From Corynebacterium imitans (lineage in GTDB: Bacteria > Actinomycetota > Actinomycetes > Mycobacteriales > Mycobacteriaceae), in assembly GCF_000739455.1 (NCBI RefSeq), contig NZ_CP009211.1:628710-692709 (forward strand): a DNA stretch of 64,000 nucleotides, read 5' to 3'. The first letter of the stretch is position 1. Each line of letters opens with the position of its first letter. The notes beneath the pieces are model-generated. The model had not been told where the DNA came from and did no database searches. It worked only from the letters and a program-made list of their open reading frames with translations. Made by a program: the position numbers and the translations under genes. This document shows positions 43,980-51,930 of the stretch, piece after piece.

Positions 43980-45542
43980 ATGGTTGCTCTCAAACCAGAG
44001 GAACTAAGCACAGAAAGTCTCGCCGAGATTTTTGCTGCGGGTGGTCGCCCGGAGAACAGCGAGCGTGAAATTAAGATCATCGACACCACACTGCGTGATG
44101 CGCATCAGTCCATCTGGGCTACCCGTATGCGTACCGAGCACATGATGGATCTGCTCGACGACATCACCAACGCCGGCTTCGAGCACGTAGACCTCGTCGC
44201 TCCGATTCAGTTCGATGTGCCGGTGCGTTACCTCAGGGAGGACCCCTGGGAGCGTGTCCGCAAGGTGCACGAGAACGCAGCGCCGGGCACGAAGTTCCGC
44301 GCCATGGTGCGTTCGCGCAACCTGGCGTCCTTCGATTTCCTGCCGGACGATGTCATCCACGCATGGGTCGAGCGTCTCTACGCTAACGGCTTCCGCGTGA
44401 TCGGTGCTTTCGATGGCCTGAACGACATTGACAACATTGCGGATACGCTGATCCTGGCCAAGGAGCTGGGTGCTGAGACCTACGGCTGCCTGTCCTACTG
44501 CTTGAGCCCGGTACATACCGACGAGCTCTACATTGACAAGGCACAGGAGCTGGTCGAGCGCACCGACGTCGACCGCATCATGCTCAAGGACGCCGGTGGC
44601 CTGCTCACCCCGGACCGCATGAAGACGCTGATCCCAGCGATCCGCAGCGCGATCGGCGAGGACCTCCCGCTCGAGGTGCACACCCACTCTCTGACCGGTC
44701 TGTCCCCGCTGACCTACATCTACGCTGCCGAGCTGGGCGTGGACTCCATCCACACCTCTATTGCTCCGCTGGCAAACGGCCAGGGTCAGCCGGCAACCCA
44801 GGCGCTTGCACGCGACCTGCGCGCACTGGGCTACAAGGTCAATATCGACGACGAGCGCGTGGATAAAGTCAGCAAGAAGCTGCAGGAGATCGCGGACCGC
44901 GAGGACAAGCCCGTGGGCAAGCCGCGCGCCTACGACGGCGTGCACTACATGCACCAGCTGCCGGGCGGCATGCTCACCAACTTTGAGTCCCAGCTGGCAA
45001 CCGCAGGCCTGTCAGACCGCTTCGAGGACCTGCTCTACGAGACCGCGCGCGTGCGCGAAGAGCTCGCGTACCCGATCATGATCACGCCTTTCGCCCAGTT
45101 CGTGGGCACCCAGGCCGTGATGAACGTGATCTCGGGCGAGCGCTACTCCGTCGTGCCGAACGAGATCAAGAAGTACGCGCTCGGCCACTATGGCGAGCCG
45201 CTCGCACCGATCGACCCGGACGCGCTGGAGAAGATCAAGAAGAACGGCTCCCACGAGATCCAGGAGGGCCGCCCCGAGCTCGAGCCCGCGCTGCCCGGCC
45301 TGAAGGAGCAGTACCCGGACGACGACATCGACACGATCCTGTTGCGCGCGAACATCCCGGGTAACAACGTCGATGAGATGAAGCGCTTCGTCGCCGAAGG
45401 CCGCGCTGGCCAGGGCGAAGGCATCGCCGGCGGCGAGCTGACCAAGCTGGTCCAGAAGATCTACGAAACCACCACGACGGGCGAGTTCCACCTCAAGTCC
45501 GACGACCTTGAAATCAACCTCACCAAAAAAGGAGACAAGTAA
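43980..45542 (+). CDS. Biotin-dependent carboxyltransferase subunit (transcarboxylase 5S / PycB-like)
   Basis: This 520-residue protein has the HMGL-like carboxyltransferase fold. DTTLRDAHQS (35-44) supplies a metal Asp. MLKDAGG contains Lys203, the carbamylated active-site Lys, and HTH at 234-236 gives two metal-binding His. The C-terminal PYC_OADA domain follows (GSHEIQEGRPELEP onward). It resembles the 5S subunit of methylmalonyl-CoA:pyruvate transcarboxylase, oxaloacetate decarboxylase alpha and PycB, but has no fused biotinyl domain. It is followed 2 nt later by a BCCP gene and then biotin carboxylase, so pyruvate carboxylation to oxaloacetate is the most likely reaction. No 12S subunit or Na+-pump beta/gamma subunits are present. 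Confidence 0.85.
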   Translation: MVALKPEELSTESLAEIFAAGGRPENSEREIKIIDTTLRDAHQSIWATRMRTEHMMDLLDDITNAGFEHVDLVAPIQFDVPVRYLREDPWERVRKVHENAAPGTKFRAMVRSRNLASFDFLPDDVIHAWVERLYANGFRVIGAFDGLNDIDNIADTLILAKELGAETYGCLSYCLSPVHTDELYIDKAQELVERTDVDRIMLKDAGGLLTPDRMKTLIPAIRSAIGEDLPLEVHTHSLTGLSPLTYIYAAELGVDSIHTSIAPLANGQGQPATQALARDLRALGYKVNIDDERVDKVSKKLQEIADREDKPVGKPRAYDGVHYMHQLPGGMLTNFESQLATAGLSDRFEDLLYETARVREELAYPIMITPFAQFVGTQAVMNVISGERYSVVPNEIKKYALGHYGEPLAPIDPDALEKIKKNGSHEIQEGRPELEPALPGLKEQYPDDDIDTILLRANIPGNNVDEMKRFVAEGRAGQGEGIAGGELTKLVQKIYETTTTGEFHLKSDDLEINLTKKGDK

Positions 45543-45544
45543 CC

Positions 45545-46087
45545 ATGTCTGATACCAACTTCAACGAGCTGAAGTCCCTCCTCGAGTGGGTCAACCAGTC
45601 CGGCGACATCGAAGAGCTGTCCATTAAGTACGGCGACATTGAGCTCGCCTTGTCCAAGACTCCGGGTGGCCTGAGCCACCTCAAGGCTGCTCCGGCACCG
45701 GCCCCGCAGGCCGCACCGGCACCGGCCGCACCGGAAGCTGCCCCGGCTCCGCAGGCCGCACCGGCACCGGCGGCTCCGGAAGCTGCTCCGGCACCGGAGG
45801 CCGCGCCCGAGGCTGCCCCGGCGCCCGCCGCTGAGGCTCCGGCCGACGGCGTCGAGGTGAAGGCCCCGATGGTGGGTACCTTCTACGCTGCGCCGAAGCC
45901 CGGCGCTGACCCGTTCGTCAAGGTCGGCGACGAGGTCGAGGTGGGCCAGGTGCTCTGCATCGTCGAGGTCATGAAGCTGATGAACAACATCGAGGCAAAG
46001 GTTGCCGGTACCGTCAAGCAGATCCTCGTGGACAACGAGGATGCTGTCGAGCACGGCCAGCCGCTCATGATCATCGACCCGAAGTAG
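45545..46087 (+). CDS. Biotin carboxyl carrier protein, AccB-like
   Basis: This 180-residue carrier has three parts. The N-terminal helical region (ELKSLLEWVNQSGDIEELSIKYGD) is typical of AccB. A long Ala/Pro-rich linker follows (about residues 45-100), built from near-repeats of APAPQAAPAPAAPEA. The C-terminal biotinyl domain has Lys144 in EVMKLMN as the biotinylation site. It shuttles carboxybiotin between the biotin carboxylase and the 5S-like subunit encoded on either side. The ribosome binding site AGGAGA overlaps the end of the upstream gene. AccB-like carriers normally serve acetyl-CoA carboxylase; here the partner carboxyltransferase is of the oxo-acid type. Confidence 0.88.
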   Translation: MSDTNFNELKSLLEWVNQSGDIEELSIKYGDIELALSKTPGGLSHLKAAPAPAPQAAPAPAAPEAAPAPQAAPAPAAPEAAPAPEAAPEAAPAPAAEAPADGVEVKAPMVGTFYAAPKPGADPFVKVGDEVEVGQVLCIVEVMKLMNNIEAKVAGTVKQILVDNEDAVEHGQPLMIIDPK

Positions 46088-46126
46088 GTACACCCCTAAA
46101 CCCCTAGAAAGGTGAGGAGACCCGCA

Positions 46127-47503
46127 ATGACTGATTTGTTGGGGAGCGTGCTCATCGCGAACCGCGGTGAGATCGCACTTCGCATCATCCGTGCTTGCAA
46201 GGAGCTCGGTATCAAGTCCGTGTTGGCCTACTCGGAGGGCGACCGCGATTCGCTGCCGGTGAAAGAGGCGGACAAGGCCGTCTGCATCGGCCCGGCCAAC
46301 GCTGCCAAGAGCTACAACAGCCCCGAGCTGGTTGTCTCCGCGGCGATGGCATACAAGGTTGACGCCATCCACCCCGGCTACGGCTTCCTGTCCGAGAAGG
46401 CGGACTTTGTCAAGATGGTCGAAGACGAGGGCATCGGCTTCGTCGGCCCCTCGTCCGAGCACATCCGCCGCATGGGCGACAAGATCGAGGCAAAGCGCAT
46501 CGCACAAAGCGCCGGCGTGCCCACGGTGCCCGGCTCGGACGGCGTGGTCACTGAGTTCGACGAGGCGCTGGAGGTAGCCAAGGAAACCGGCTTCCCGCTG
46601 CTGATCAAGGCCGCTGCCGGTGGCGGTGGTCGCGGTATGCGCGTGGTGGAGTCCGAGGAGACGCTGGAGAAGGACCTCAACGAGATCATGAACGAGGCAC
46701 AGTCCGCGTTCAATGATTCGTCGGTCTACATCGAGCGCTACCTTACCGACATTCGCCACATCGAGATCCAGGTGCTTGCCGACGGCGAGAACGCCATCGC
46801 ACTGGGGGAGCGCGACTGCACCTCGCAGCGCCGCAACCAGAAGCTCATCGAGGAAGCGCCTTCCCCGGCGATCGACGATGAGCTGCGCGAGGGTCTCCAG
46901 CAGGCAGCGATCAACCTGTGCAAGGAGGTCGGCTACAAGAACGCCGGCACGGTGGAGTTCGTGTTCGACAACATCGAGCGCAAGTACTACTTCATCGAGA
47001 TGAACACCCGTATCCAGGTGGAGCACCCGGTCACCGAAATGATCACTGGCGTGGACCTGATCCAGGAGCAGCTGCGTATCGCCTCCGGGCAGAAGCTGCG
47101 TCTGACCCAGGACGATGTGGAGATTCGTGGCCACGCTATCGAGTGCCGCATCAACGCGGAGGACCCGAACGAGAACTTCGCGCCGCGCCCGGGCACAATC
47201 GAGCACTTCCGTGCTCCCGGCGGCTTCGGCGTCCGCATGGATTCGCACATCGAATCCGGCTACACCATCCCGCCGTTCTACGACTCGATGGTGGGCAAGC
47301 TCATCTGCTGGGCAGAGGATCGCGACGCCGCGATCGAGCGCACCCTGCGCGCGCTCGGCGAGCTGACCACCGACGGCGTGGTGACCACCGGCCCGTTCCA
47401 GGCCTTCCTGCTCAACAGCGAGCAGTTCCGGAGCGGTGACATCAACACCGGTTACGTCGCCAAGATGCTCGAGTCAGCAGGCGAGATCCCGACCGAGGAG
47501 TAG
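46127..47503 (+). CDS. Biotin carboxylase subunit, AccC-like
   Basis: This 458-residue ATP-grasp enzyme carboxylates the biotin of BCCP using ATP and bicarbonate. Features are the N-terminal LIANRGEIALRIIRAC, the glycine-rich ATP loop KAAAGGGGRGMRV, the EMNTRIQVEHPVTE active-site strand, and the C-terminal biotin carboxylase domain ending in INTGYVAKML. The length fits stand-alone AccC proteins. ATG at 46127 has GGTGAGGAG upstream. It lies 39 nt after BCCP and 31 nt before the DMT gene, within one operon. Confidence 0.92.
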   Translation: MTDLLGSVLIANRGEIALRIIRACKELGIKSVLAYSEGDRDSLPVKEADKAVCIGPANAAKSYNSPELVVSAAMAYKVDAIHPGYGFLSEKADFVKMVEDEGIGFVGPSSEHIRRMGDKIEAKRIAQSAGVPTVPGSDGVVTEFDEALEVAKETGFPLLIKAAAGGGGRGMRVVESEETLEKDLNEIMNEAQSAFNDSSVYIERYLTDIRHIEIQVLADGENAIALGERDCTSQRRNQKLIEEAPSPAIDDELREGLQQAAINLCKEVGYKNAGTVEFVFDNIERKYYFIEMNTRIQVEHPVTEMITGVDLIQEQLRIASGQKLRLTQDDVEIRGHAIECRINAEDPNENFAPRPGTIEHFRAPGGFGVRMDSHIESGYTIPPFYDSMVGKLICWAEDRDAAIERTLRALGELTTDGVVTTGPFQAFLLNSEQFRSGDINTGYVAKMLESAGEIPTEE

Positions 47504-47534
47504 CCACCCAACGTCACTGTAAGGAGATCGAGGA

Positions 47535-48455
47535 ATGCTGGTCGCCGTGGCCATGCTGGTCGGGGCGATCGTTCCCGTCCAGACCGCTATTAACACCCGC
47601 TTTCGCCAAAGCGTGGGTTCGCCGATCGGGGCGACCTTTATCTCCTTCATCCTTGCAGTGGCAGCTTCTTCCATCATTGCCGCCATAGCCACACACACCC
47701 TGGTCCCGGACCTGGCGCTCGTCGCCTCCGAACCCTGGTGGGTGTGGCTTGGCGGCTTTATGGGCGTGATGTTCATCGCCGGCAACATCGTGCTCTTCCC
47801 AGAGCTCGGCGCGGTGCAGACCACGATCCTGCCCATCTTGGGGCAAGTGCTCATGGGGCTGCTTGTCGACGCCACCGGGCTCTTTCGCTACCCCCAAACC
47901 CCAGTCGGACCGCTCAGGCTACTCGGCGCCCTCATCGTGCTCATCGGCATTGCGATGGTGCTGGAGGTTGGTCGTGGGGTGCCGCTGCACGGCACCGCCC
48001 GCGGTTCGCGCGCCTGGGCGCTGCGTGCCTTCGGCGTGCTGATGGGGATGGGGTCTGCGACGCAGACCGCCGTCAACGGATACCTGGGCAAGGTGCTGCA
48101 TAGCCCGATCCAGGCCGGGCAGATTTCCTTGGCCGTGGGCTTGATTGTGCTTTTGGTTTTGGTGGTCGTGCTGCCCGCACCTCGCGCAGCAGTGGCCTCC
48201 GGCGTTGCACCGGGGCCGTGGTGGATGTGGCTGGGCGGGCTGCTCGGTGCCGTCTTCGTCTTCGGCGGCGCGACACTATCGCCCATCCTGGGCACTGGCA
48301 CCACCGTGATCGGCTCGCTCGTCGGCATGATCATCTGCGGCCAGCTGCTCGAATCTTTCGGTATCGGCGGCGGTAAGAAGGGGCTGCCCACGCCATTTAG
48401 GCTCGCGGGCCTGGCAATCGTGCTGGTAGGCGTGGCCATGGTGCGTCTGCTCTGA
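47535..48455 (+). CDS. DMT family transporter of the YdcZ/EIIIC type
   Basis: This 306-residue protein has ten hydrophobic helices arranged as two similar halves. Each half begins with a Gln-Thr-Ala-Asn/Asn-Gly segment: VQTAINTRFRQ and TQTAVNGYLGK. This is characteristic of the DMT/YdcZ (DUF606) family. The function is unknown. Its place at the end of the carboxylase operon suggests transport of a substrate or product of that enzyme. ATG at 47535 follows AAGGAG. Confidence 0.78.
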   Translation: MLVAVAMLVGAIVPVQTAINTRFRQSVGSPIGATFISFILAVAASSIIAAIATHTLVPDLALVASEPWWVWLGGFMGVMFIAGNIVLFPELGAVQTTILPILGQVLMGLLVDATGLFRYPQTPVGPLRLLGALIVLIGIAMVLEVGRGVPLHGTARGSRAWALRAFGVLMGMGSATQTAVNGYLGKVLHSPIQAGQISLAVGLIVLLVLVVVLPAPRAAVASGVAPGPWWMWLGGLLGAVFVFGGATLSPILGTGTTVIGSLVGMIICGQLLESFGIGGGKKGLPTPFRLAGLAIVLVGVAMVRLL

Positions 48456-48556
48456 TGGGGGTGGCAGCGGTCTGGCGATTATAGAGAATATCAAGGGAGC
48501 GGCTAGGGTATATTAATGTATCTGAATATTCCCTGTCACGTCTGAAAGGTTTTGCC

Positions 48557-48994
48557 GTGAAGAAGTTTGCTGCCGCAGCGCTTGCCGCCGCGATGTCCCT
48601 GTCCGTTGTTGCCCCGGCTGCGGATGCTGCGTCGAACAAGATGGAGCGGCATAATTACCAGAGTTACTGCCGAATCGTCCTTGATAACGGCAAGGGCGGG
48701 CTATACCCGCAGAAGGATGTGGAGAAGGCCAAGGACTTCAAGGTGCTCACCGATGACAATGTTGGCGCGCTGCGTGCCTCTGCCGATCTGGGCCAGGCTT
48801 TTGGCTCCTCTGATGCGGATGCCATTGCTGCGGCCAACAATGCCGAGGCTGTTCAGGCTTGCAAGGAGGGCAAGGACTACGTCTCCGAGGAGATGGACGG
48901 CTGGAAGCAGGCCGGCATCATCATCGGCGTCATCCTCGTCGCGCTGAGCGGCCTCGCATCCGTTGCAGGCCCGGCGCTGCAGCAGTTCCTCTAA
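48557..48994 (+). CDS. Small exported protein with C-terminal membrane segment
   Basis: This 145-residue protein is one I cannot assign. It has a signal peptide (about residues 1-25, ending ADAAS) and two cysteines about 55-60 residues apart (SYCRIV and VQACKEG). A C-terminal hydrophobic segment (IIIGVILVALSGLASVAGPAL) could anchor it in the membrane. GTG at 48557 follows GAAAGG. The upstream AT-rich stretch (GGTATATTAATG) could contain the -10. A terminator hairpin follows at 49012. Confidence 0.7.
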   Translation: MKKFAAAALAAAMSLSVVAPAADAASNKMERHNYQSYCRIVLDNGKGGLYPQKDVEKAKDFKVLTDDNVGALRASADLGQAFGSSDADAIAAANNAEAVQACKEGKDYVSEEMDGWKQAGIIIGVILVALSGLASVAGPALQQFL

Positions 48995-49011
48995 GCCTGC
49001 AGGATAGTGTT

Positions 49012-49046
49012 AGCCCGTATCGCGTGGTGCGCGGTGCGGGCTTTGT
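49012..49046 (+). terminator. Terminator between the exported protein and the reductase gene
   Basis: AGCCCG (49012-49017) and CGGGCT (49037-49042), with an inner CGCG/CGCG pairing, form a hairpin followed by TTGT. It lies between convergent genes. Confidence 0.55.
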
Positions 49047-49069
49047 GCTGTGCGGGGTGAACTGTGGTC

Positions 49070-50245
49070 CTAGAGCTTGGTGCGCCAGCGCTCGAGCGTG
49101 AGCGTGGGGGAGAGCGCACGTGAGACACAGGTAGCGAAGGCGCCGTTTTCGTGGCGCTCCTCGGTAAAGACGCTGTCGCGGTGGTCGGGGGTGCCGTCGA
49201 CAACCCGCATGATGCAGGTGCCGCAGGTGCCTTCGCTGCACTGGGACAGGATCGGCACGTCCTCGTCCTCGAACACGTCGAGGACGGATTCGCCCTCGGG
49301 GATGTGGTAGGTCTCGCCGTTGAAGATCACGTCGAAGGCACCGTCGGCTTCGTGGTTGCCCGCGAGTACTTCCTCGGTCGCCCGGAACGCTTCGAAGTGG
49401 ATGTTTTCCTTAGGGAGCACCTTGCTCGCAGTGGCAATGACGCTGTCCATGAATCCCTGCGGCCCACACACATACAGGTGCGTGTCCTCCGGCAGCACGT
49501 TGGACTCCGCGAGCGCCTCCTCGATGTACCCGGACTGCTTCTCGCGCTCGCCGGTGGCGAAGATGCTCTTCGTCTGGCCCTGCAGGTAGGTGTCGATGAG
49601 GTGGCGCATCAGCGCGCGCTCCTCGCTAGAAGCGAAGTAGAGCACCGAATAGTCCGCCTCCTGGATCTGCAGCTCTCGCGCAAGCGAGAAGATCGGGGCG
49701 ATACCCACGCCGGCACCGACAAGGATCGAACGTTTTGCCCCTTCGGCCAGTGCAAAATTGTTTCGCGGAGGGTGGATACGAACGGTGTCGCCGGGCTCGA
49801 TATTGTGCGCCGCGATCGATCCGCCGCGCGAATTGTCCTCCAGCTTGACTTCAATGCCATAGGTAGCGCGCTGGGTGCCGGGTTCTTTTCCTAAGTAGTG
49901 GGTTGGGTAGAGGGAGAACTGCCGGACAAGTTCTTCCCCTTCCGGCGTGCGGAGCAGAAAGTCGGCGTGGCAGCCGGGCTCGTACCCGGGCAGCGGGGAA
50001 CCGTCCTGCGTTTCAAGCGTGATCAGCGCAATGCCGTGGGCGCGTTCGACGTCGGTGGCGACTAGCTCGATGATTTCTTCGGAGTCTGTTTGGGCAGGGG
50101 CTTGGGTCGGGGGTGCGGCTGGGGGTGCGGAAGCGGGTTGCCGGCTATTAAACGCGGCTTCTCGGTCTGCCGCATTCGGGTCGTTCTGCTTCTTCTTGCC
50201 TCCAAAGAGTGCGGAAAAACCGCCCATACCCTTGCCGTATCCCAT
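49070..50245 (-). CDS. Flavin reductase with C-terminal [2Fe-2S] ferredoxin domain (phthalate dioxygenase reductase-like)
   Basis: This 391-residue electron-transfer protein has three domains. An FAD/FMN-binding barrel (about residues 65-165) contains RQFSLYP. An NAD(P)-binding domain contains VGAGVGIAPIFSLARELQ and the YVCGPQGFM end. A C-terminal plant-type [2Fe-2S] domain has C-x4-C-x2-C-x28-C. The N-terminal 50 residues are a Gly/Lys- then Ala/Pro/Gln-rich leader of unknown role. ATG at 50245 has GGAGG 5 nt upstream; the 50272 start is less well supported. Such reductases feed electrons to oxygenases. Here it is divergent from two DUF2236 haem proteins, its likely partners. Confidence 0.85.
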   Translation of the reverse strand: MGYGKGMGGFSALFGGKKKQNDPNAADREAAFNSRQPASAPPAAPPTQAPAQTDSEEIIELVATDVERAHGIALITLETQDGSPLPGYEPGCHADFLLRTPEGEELVRQFSLYPTHYLGKEPGTQRATYGIEVKLEDNSRGGSIAAHNIEPGDTVRIHPPRNNFALAEGAKRSILVGAGVGIAPIFSLARELQIQEADYSVLYFASSEERALMRHLIDTYLQGQTKSIFATGEREKQSGYIEEALAESNVLPEDTHLYVCGPQGFMDSVIATASKVLPKENIHFEAFRATEEVLAGNHEADGAFDVIFNGETYHIPEGESVLDVFEDEDVPILSQCSEGTCGTCIMRVVDGTPDHRDSVFTEERHENGAFATCVSRALSPTLTLERWRTKL

Positions 50246-50477
50246 CGCGACCTCCATTGCGAAATTCTTCATCCAAAAACGCGGTACGAATCAGTTGCCG
50301 AGCAACCTTGTAATGGATAGTATAAAGCCACGCAAAAAGTGATCGACAATACACCTAAGTGTGACTATTAGTTAAATAACACTCGTTGGTCGTTGTTGAT
50401 CGCCTTCACTGGTTTTGCTGTAAGCCATATTCACCAGCCGCTGCCGCGGCCCCCTAATTAAAGGGAAGGGAACGTAA
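50246..50477. promoter_or_regulatory. Divergent promoter region of the DUF2236/reductase locus
   Basis: This 232-nt gap separates the reductase from the first DUF2236 gene. An AT-rich, partly palindromic segment (AGTGT at 50357 to ACACT at 50382 with TATTAGTTAAATA between) could hold a shared operator and promoter. The first DUF2236 gene has the ribosome binding site AAGGGAAGGGAA. Confidence 0.4.
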
Positions 50478-51857
50478 ATGACTGCCAGTACAGAAGCCCG
50501 CGAGGAGCAGGGCTACCAGAACCCGGTGCGTCCGGAGGTTCTGCCGATGTCGGACAATCCCTACGAGGATTTCCGTTACTTCTACCGCGACGGGATGCCG
50601 CTGCGCCCGGCACCGAAGCGCCGGACGAGCCGCCCGGGCTGGTCCAAGCTGCGCCACAACCTCTTTGACCGTTGGCACACCGTGGCCGACGACTGGGACG
50701 GCTACGACAGCTTCCAGACCAAGCTGCTGGATGACCACATGTGGCAGACCGATGAGACGGGCGCGAAGCTGGCCGAGGCCTTCAAGCGTGACGGGGCGGA
50801 GAAGTCCCGCGCCGACTTTGAAACGGCGCTGAACGAGGGCATCGACAAGGTCGCGGACCCGGCATCGGAGCTCGTCGACTTCTTCGCGGAAGTGGACAAT
50901 GTGCCGGACTGGATCGACCTTGAAGCCGCAGAACGCGGTCGTATCGCCTACTACAACGTCACCCCGTCCTCGGAGTTGCTGTCCATCGCTTTTGCCTACT
51001 GGGCCACCACGATGGAGGACCGCACCTCGGCAGCAACCGGCGAGACCGCCATGTTCGAAATTGAGTCCTTCACCCGCATCATTGAGACGGTGAAGTTCTT
51101 CGTCGACCTGGGTAAGAAGGGCGTGTTCGACCGCTACAGCGACGGCCTCAAGGCTGCGGTGCGCGTTCGCCTGCTCCACGCCCAGGCGAACCGCGGCCTG
51201 GAGAAGCTCTGGGGGCCGGATCACTACAACGAGTTCGGCCGCCCGATCGGTTCCTCCTTCCTCGTCTCCGGCGAAGGCTGGTTCGCGCTCATGCCGATCG
51301 GCGTCGACGAGTTCTTCGGTCGCCCCCACACCGGCGAGGAGTGGGACGACGTTGCCATGTACTGGGCCTGGGTGCTCTACCTCATGGGCGCGGAGGAGCG
51401 TCTCATCCCCAAGACGGGCGATGAGATGCGCAAGATGACCGACTTCATCTACGCCAACGGCGGGTACTCCTCGATGTACCACGTGCGCGTGGCCACCGCT
51501 CTGATGGGCATCCTCGAGGACCTGGACCCGCAGATGCCGGGGCAGGTGCTTGGTGCCCTGTCGCTGATTATCGGCGACGAGGAAACGCAGTTCATGGTGA
51601 AGGGCTCTCGCTTTGAGGGGACCCGCTACCTACATTGGAAGATTGCGTTCCTGCTCAAGGCGAAGGCGGAAGCGGTGATCTACCGCGTACTTGACAAGCT
51701 CCCCGGAGCGAAGGCGAGGAAGGTGAAGAAGGCTGCGGACGGCAACCCGCCGTGGTCTGACGTGCTCAAGCAGATCGAGGACTACATCGCGGAGAAGGCC
51801 CCGGACGTCAAGGCCGAGTACAAACTGCACGACACCTCGAAGGAAGGCCTGCGCTAA
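50478..51857 (+). CDS. DUF2236 (MpaB/latex-clearing-protein family) haem oxygenase-like protein, copy 1
   Basis: This 459-residue protein belongs to the DUF2236 family, which includes the haem-b dioxygenase Lcp that cleaves poly-cis-isoprene and fungal MpaB, which cleaves a farnesyl chain. The Lcp core spacing is present: Arg200, Thr204, Arg231 and the proximal haem ligand His234 lie at +0, +4, +31 and +34, exactly as Arg164/Thr168/Arg195/His198 of Lcp K30. The next core Arg (+38) is Asn238, with Arg at +39. There is no signal or Tat peptide, so the protein is cytosolic, unlike Lcp. The Lys-rich C-terminus may be a membrane-associating tail. It lies 73 nt upstream of a second DUF2236 gene. 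The substrate is unknown. Confidence 0.82.
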   Translation: MTASTEAREEQGYQNPVRPEVLPMSDNPYEDFRYFYRDGMPLRPAPKRRTSRPGWSKLRHNLFDRWHTVADDWDGYDSFQTKLLDDHMWQTDETGAKLAEAFKRDGAEKSRADFETALNEGIDKVADPASELVDFFAEVDNVPDWIDLEAAERGRIAYYNVTPSSELLSIAFAYWATTMEDRTSAATGETAMFEIESFTRIIETVKFFVDLGKKGVFDRYSDGLKAAVRVRLLHAQANRGLEKLWGPDHYNEFGRPIGSSFLVSGEGWFALMPIGVDEFFGRPHTGEEWDDVAMYWAWVLYLMGAEERLIPKTGDEMRKMTDFIYANGGYSSMYHVRVATALMGILEDLDPQMPGQVLGALSLIIGDEETQFMVKGSRFEGTRYLHWKIAFLLKAKAEAVIYRVLDKLPGAKARKVKKAADGNPPWSDVLKQIEDYIAEKAPDVKAEYKLHDTSKEGLR

Positions 51858-51930
51858 ATCAGCGAAGGGCACCTTCGGACCCCATCCCTCACCCCTAGAT
51901 ACAACGACATCCTTAAAAAGGAGCACACTC

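Noticed and set aside
45690..45840. Repeated GC-rich units in the BCCP gene as a VNTR or CRISPR-like array
   Set aside because: They encode the Ala/Pro-rich flexible linker normal for carrier proteins; there are no regular spacers.
45461..47248. 595-residue minus-strand open frame opposite BCCP and biotin carboxylase
   Set aside because: Both plus-strand genes have catalytic motifs, and the shadow contains a repetitive Arg/Gly/Ser stretch caused by the Ala/Pro linker of BCCP.
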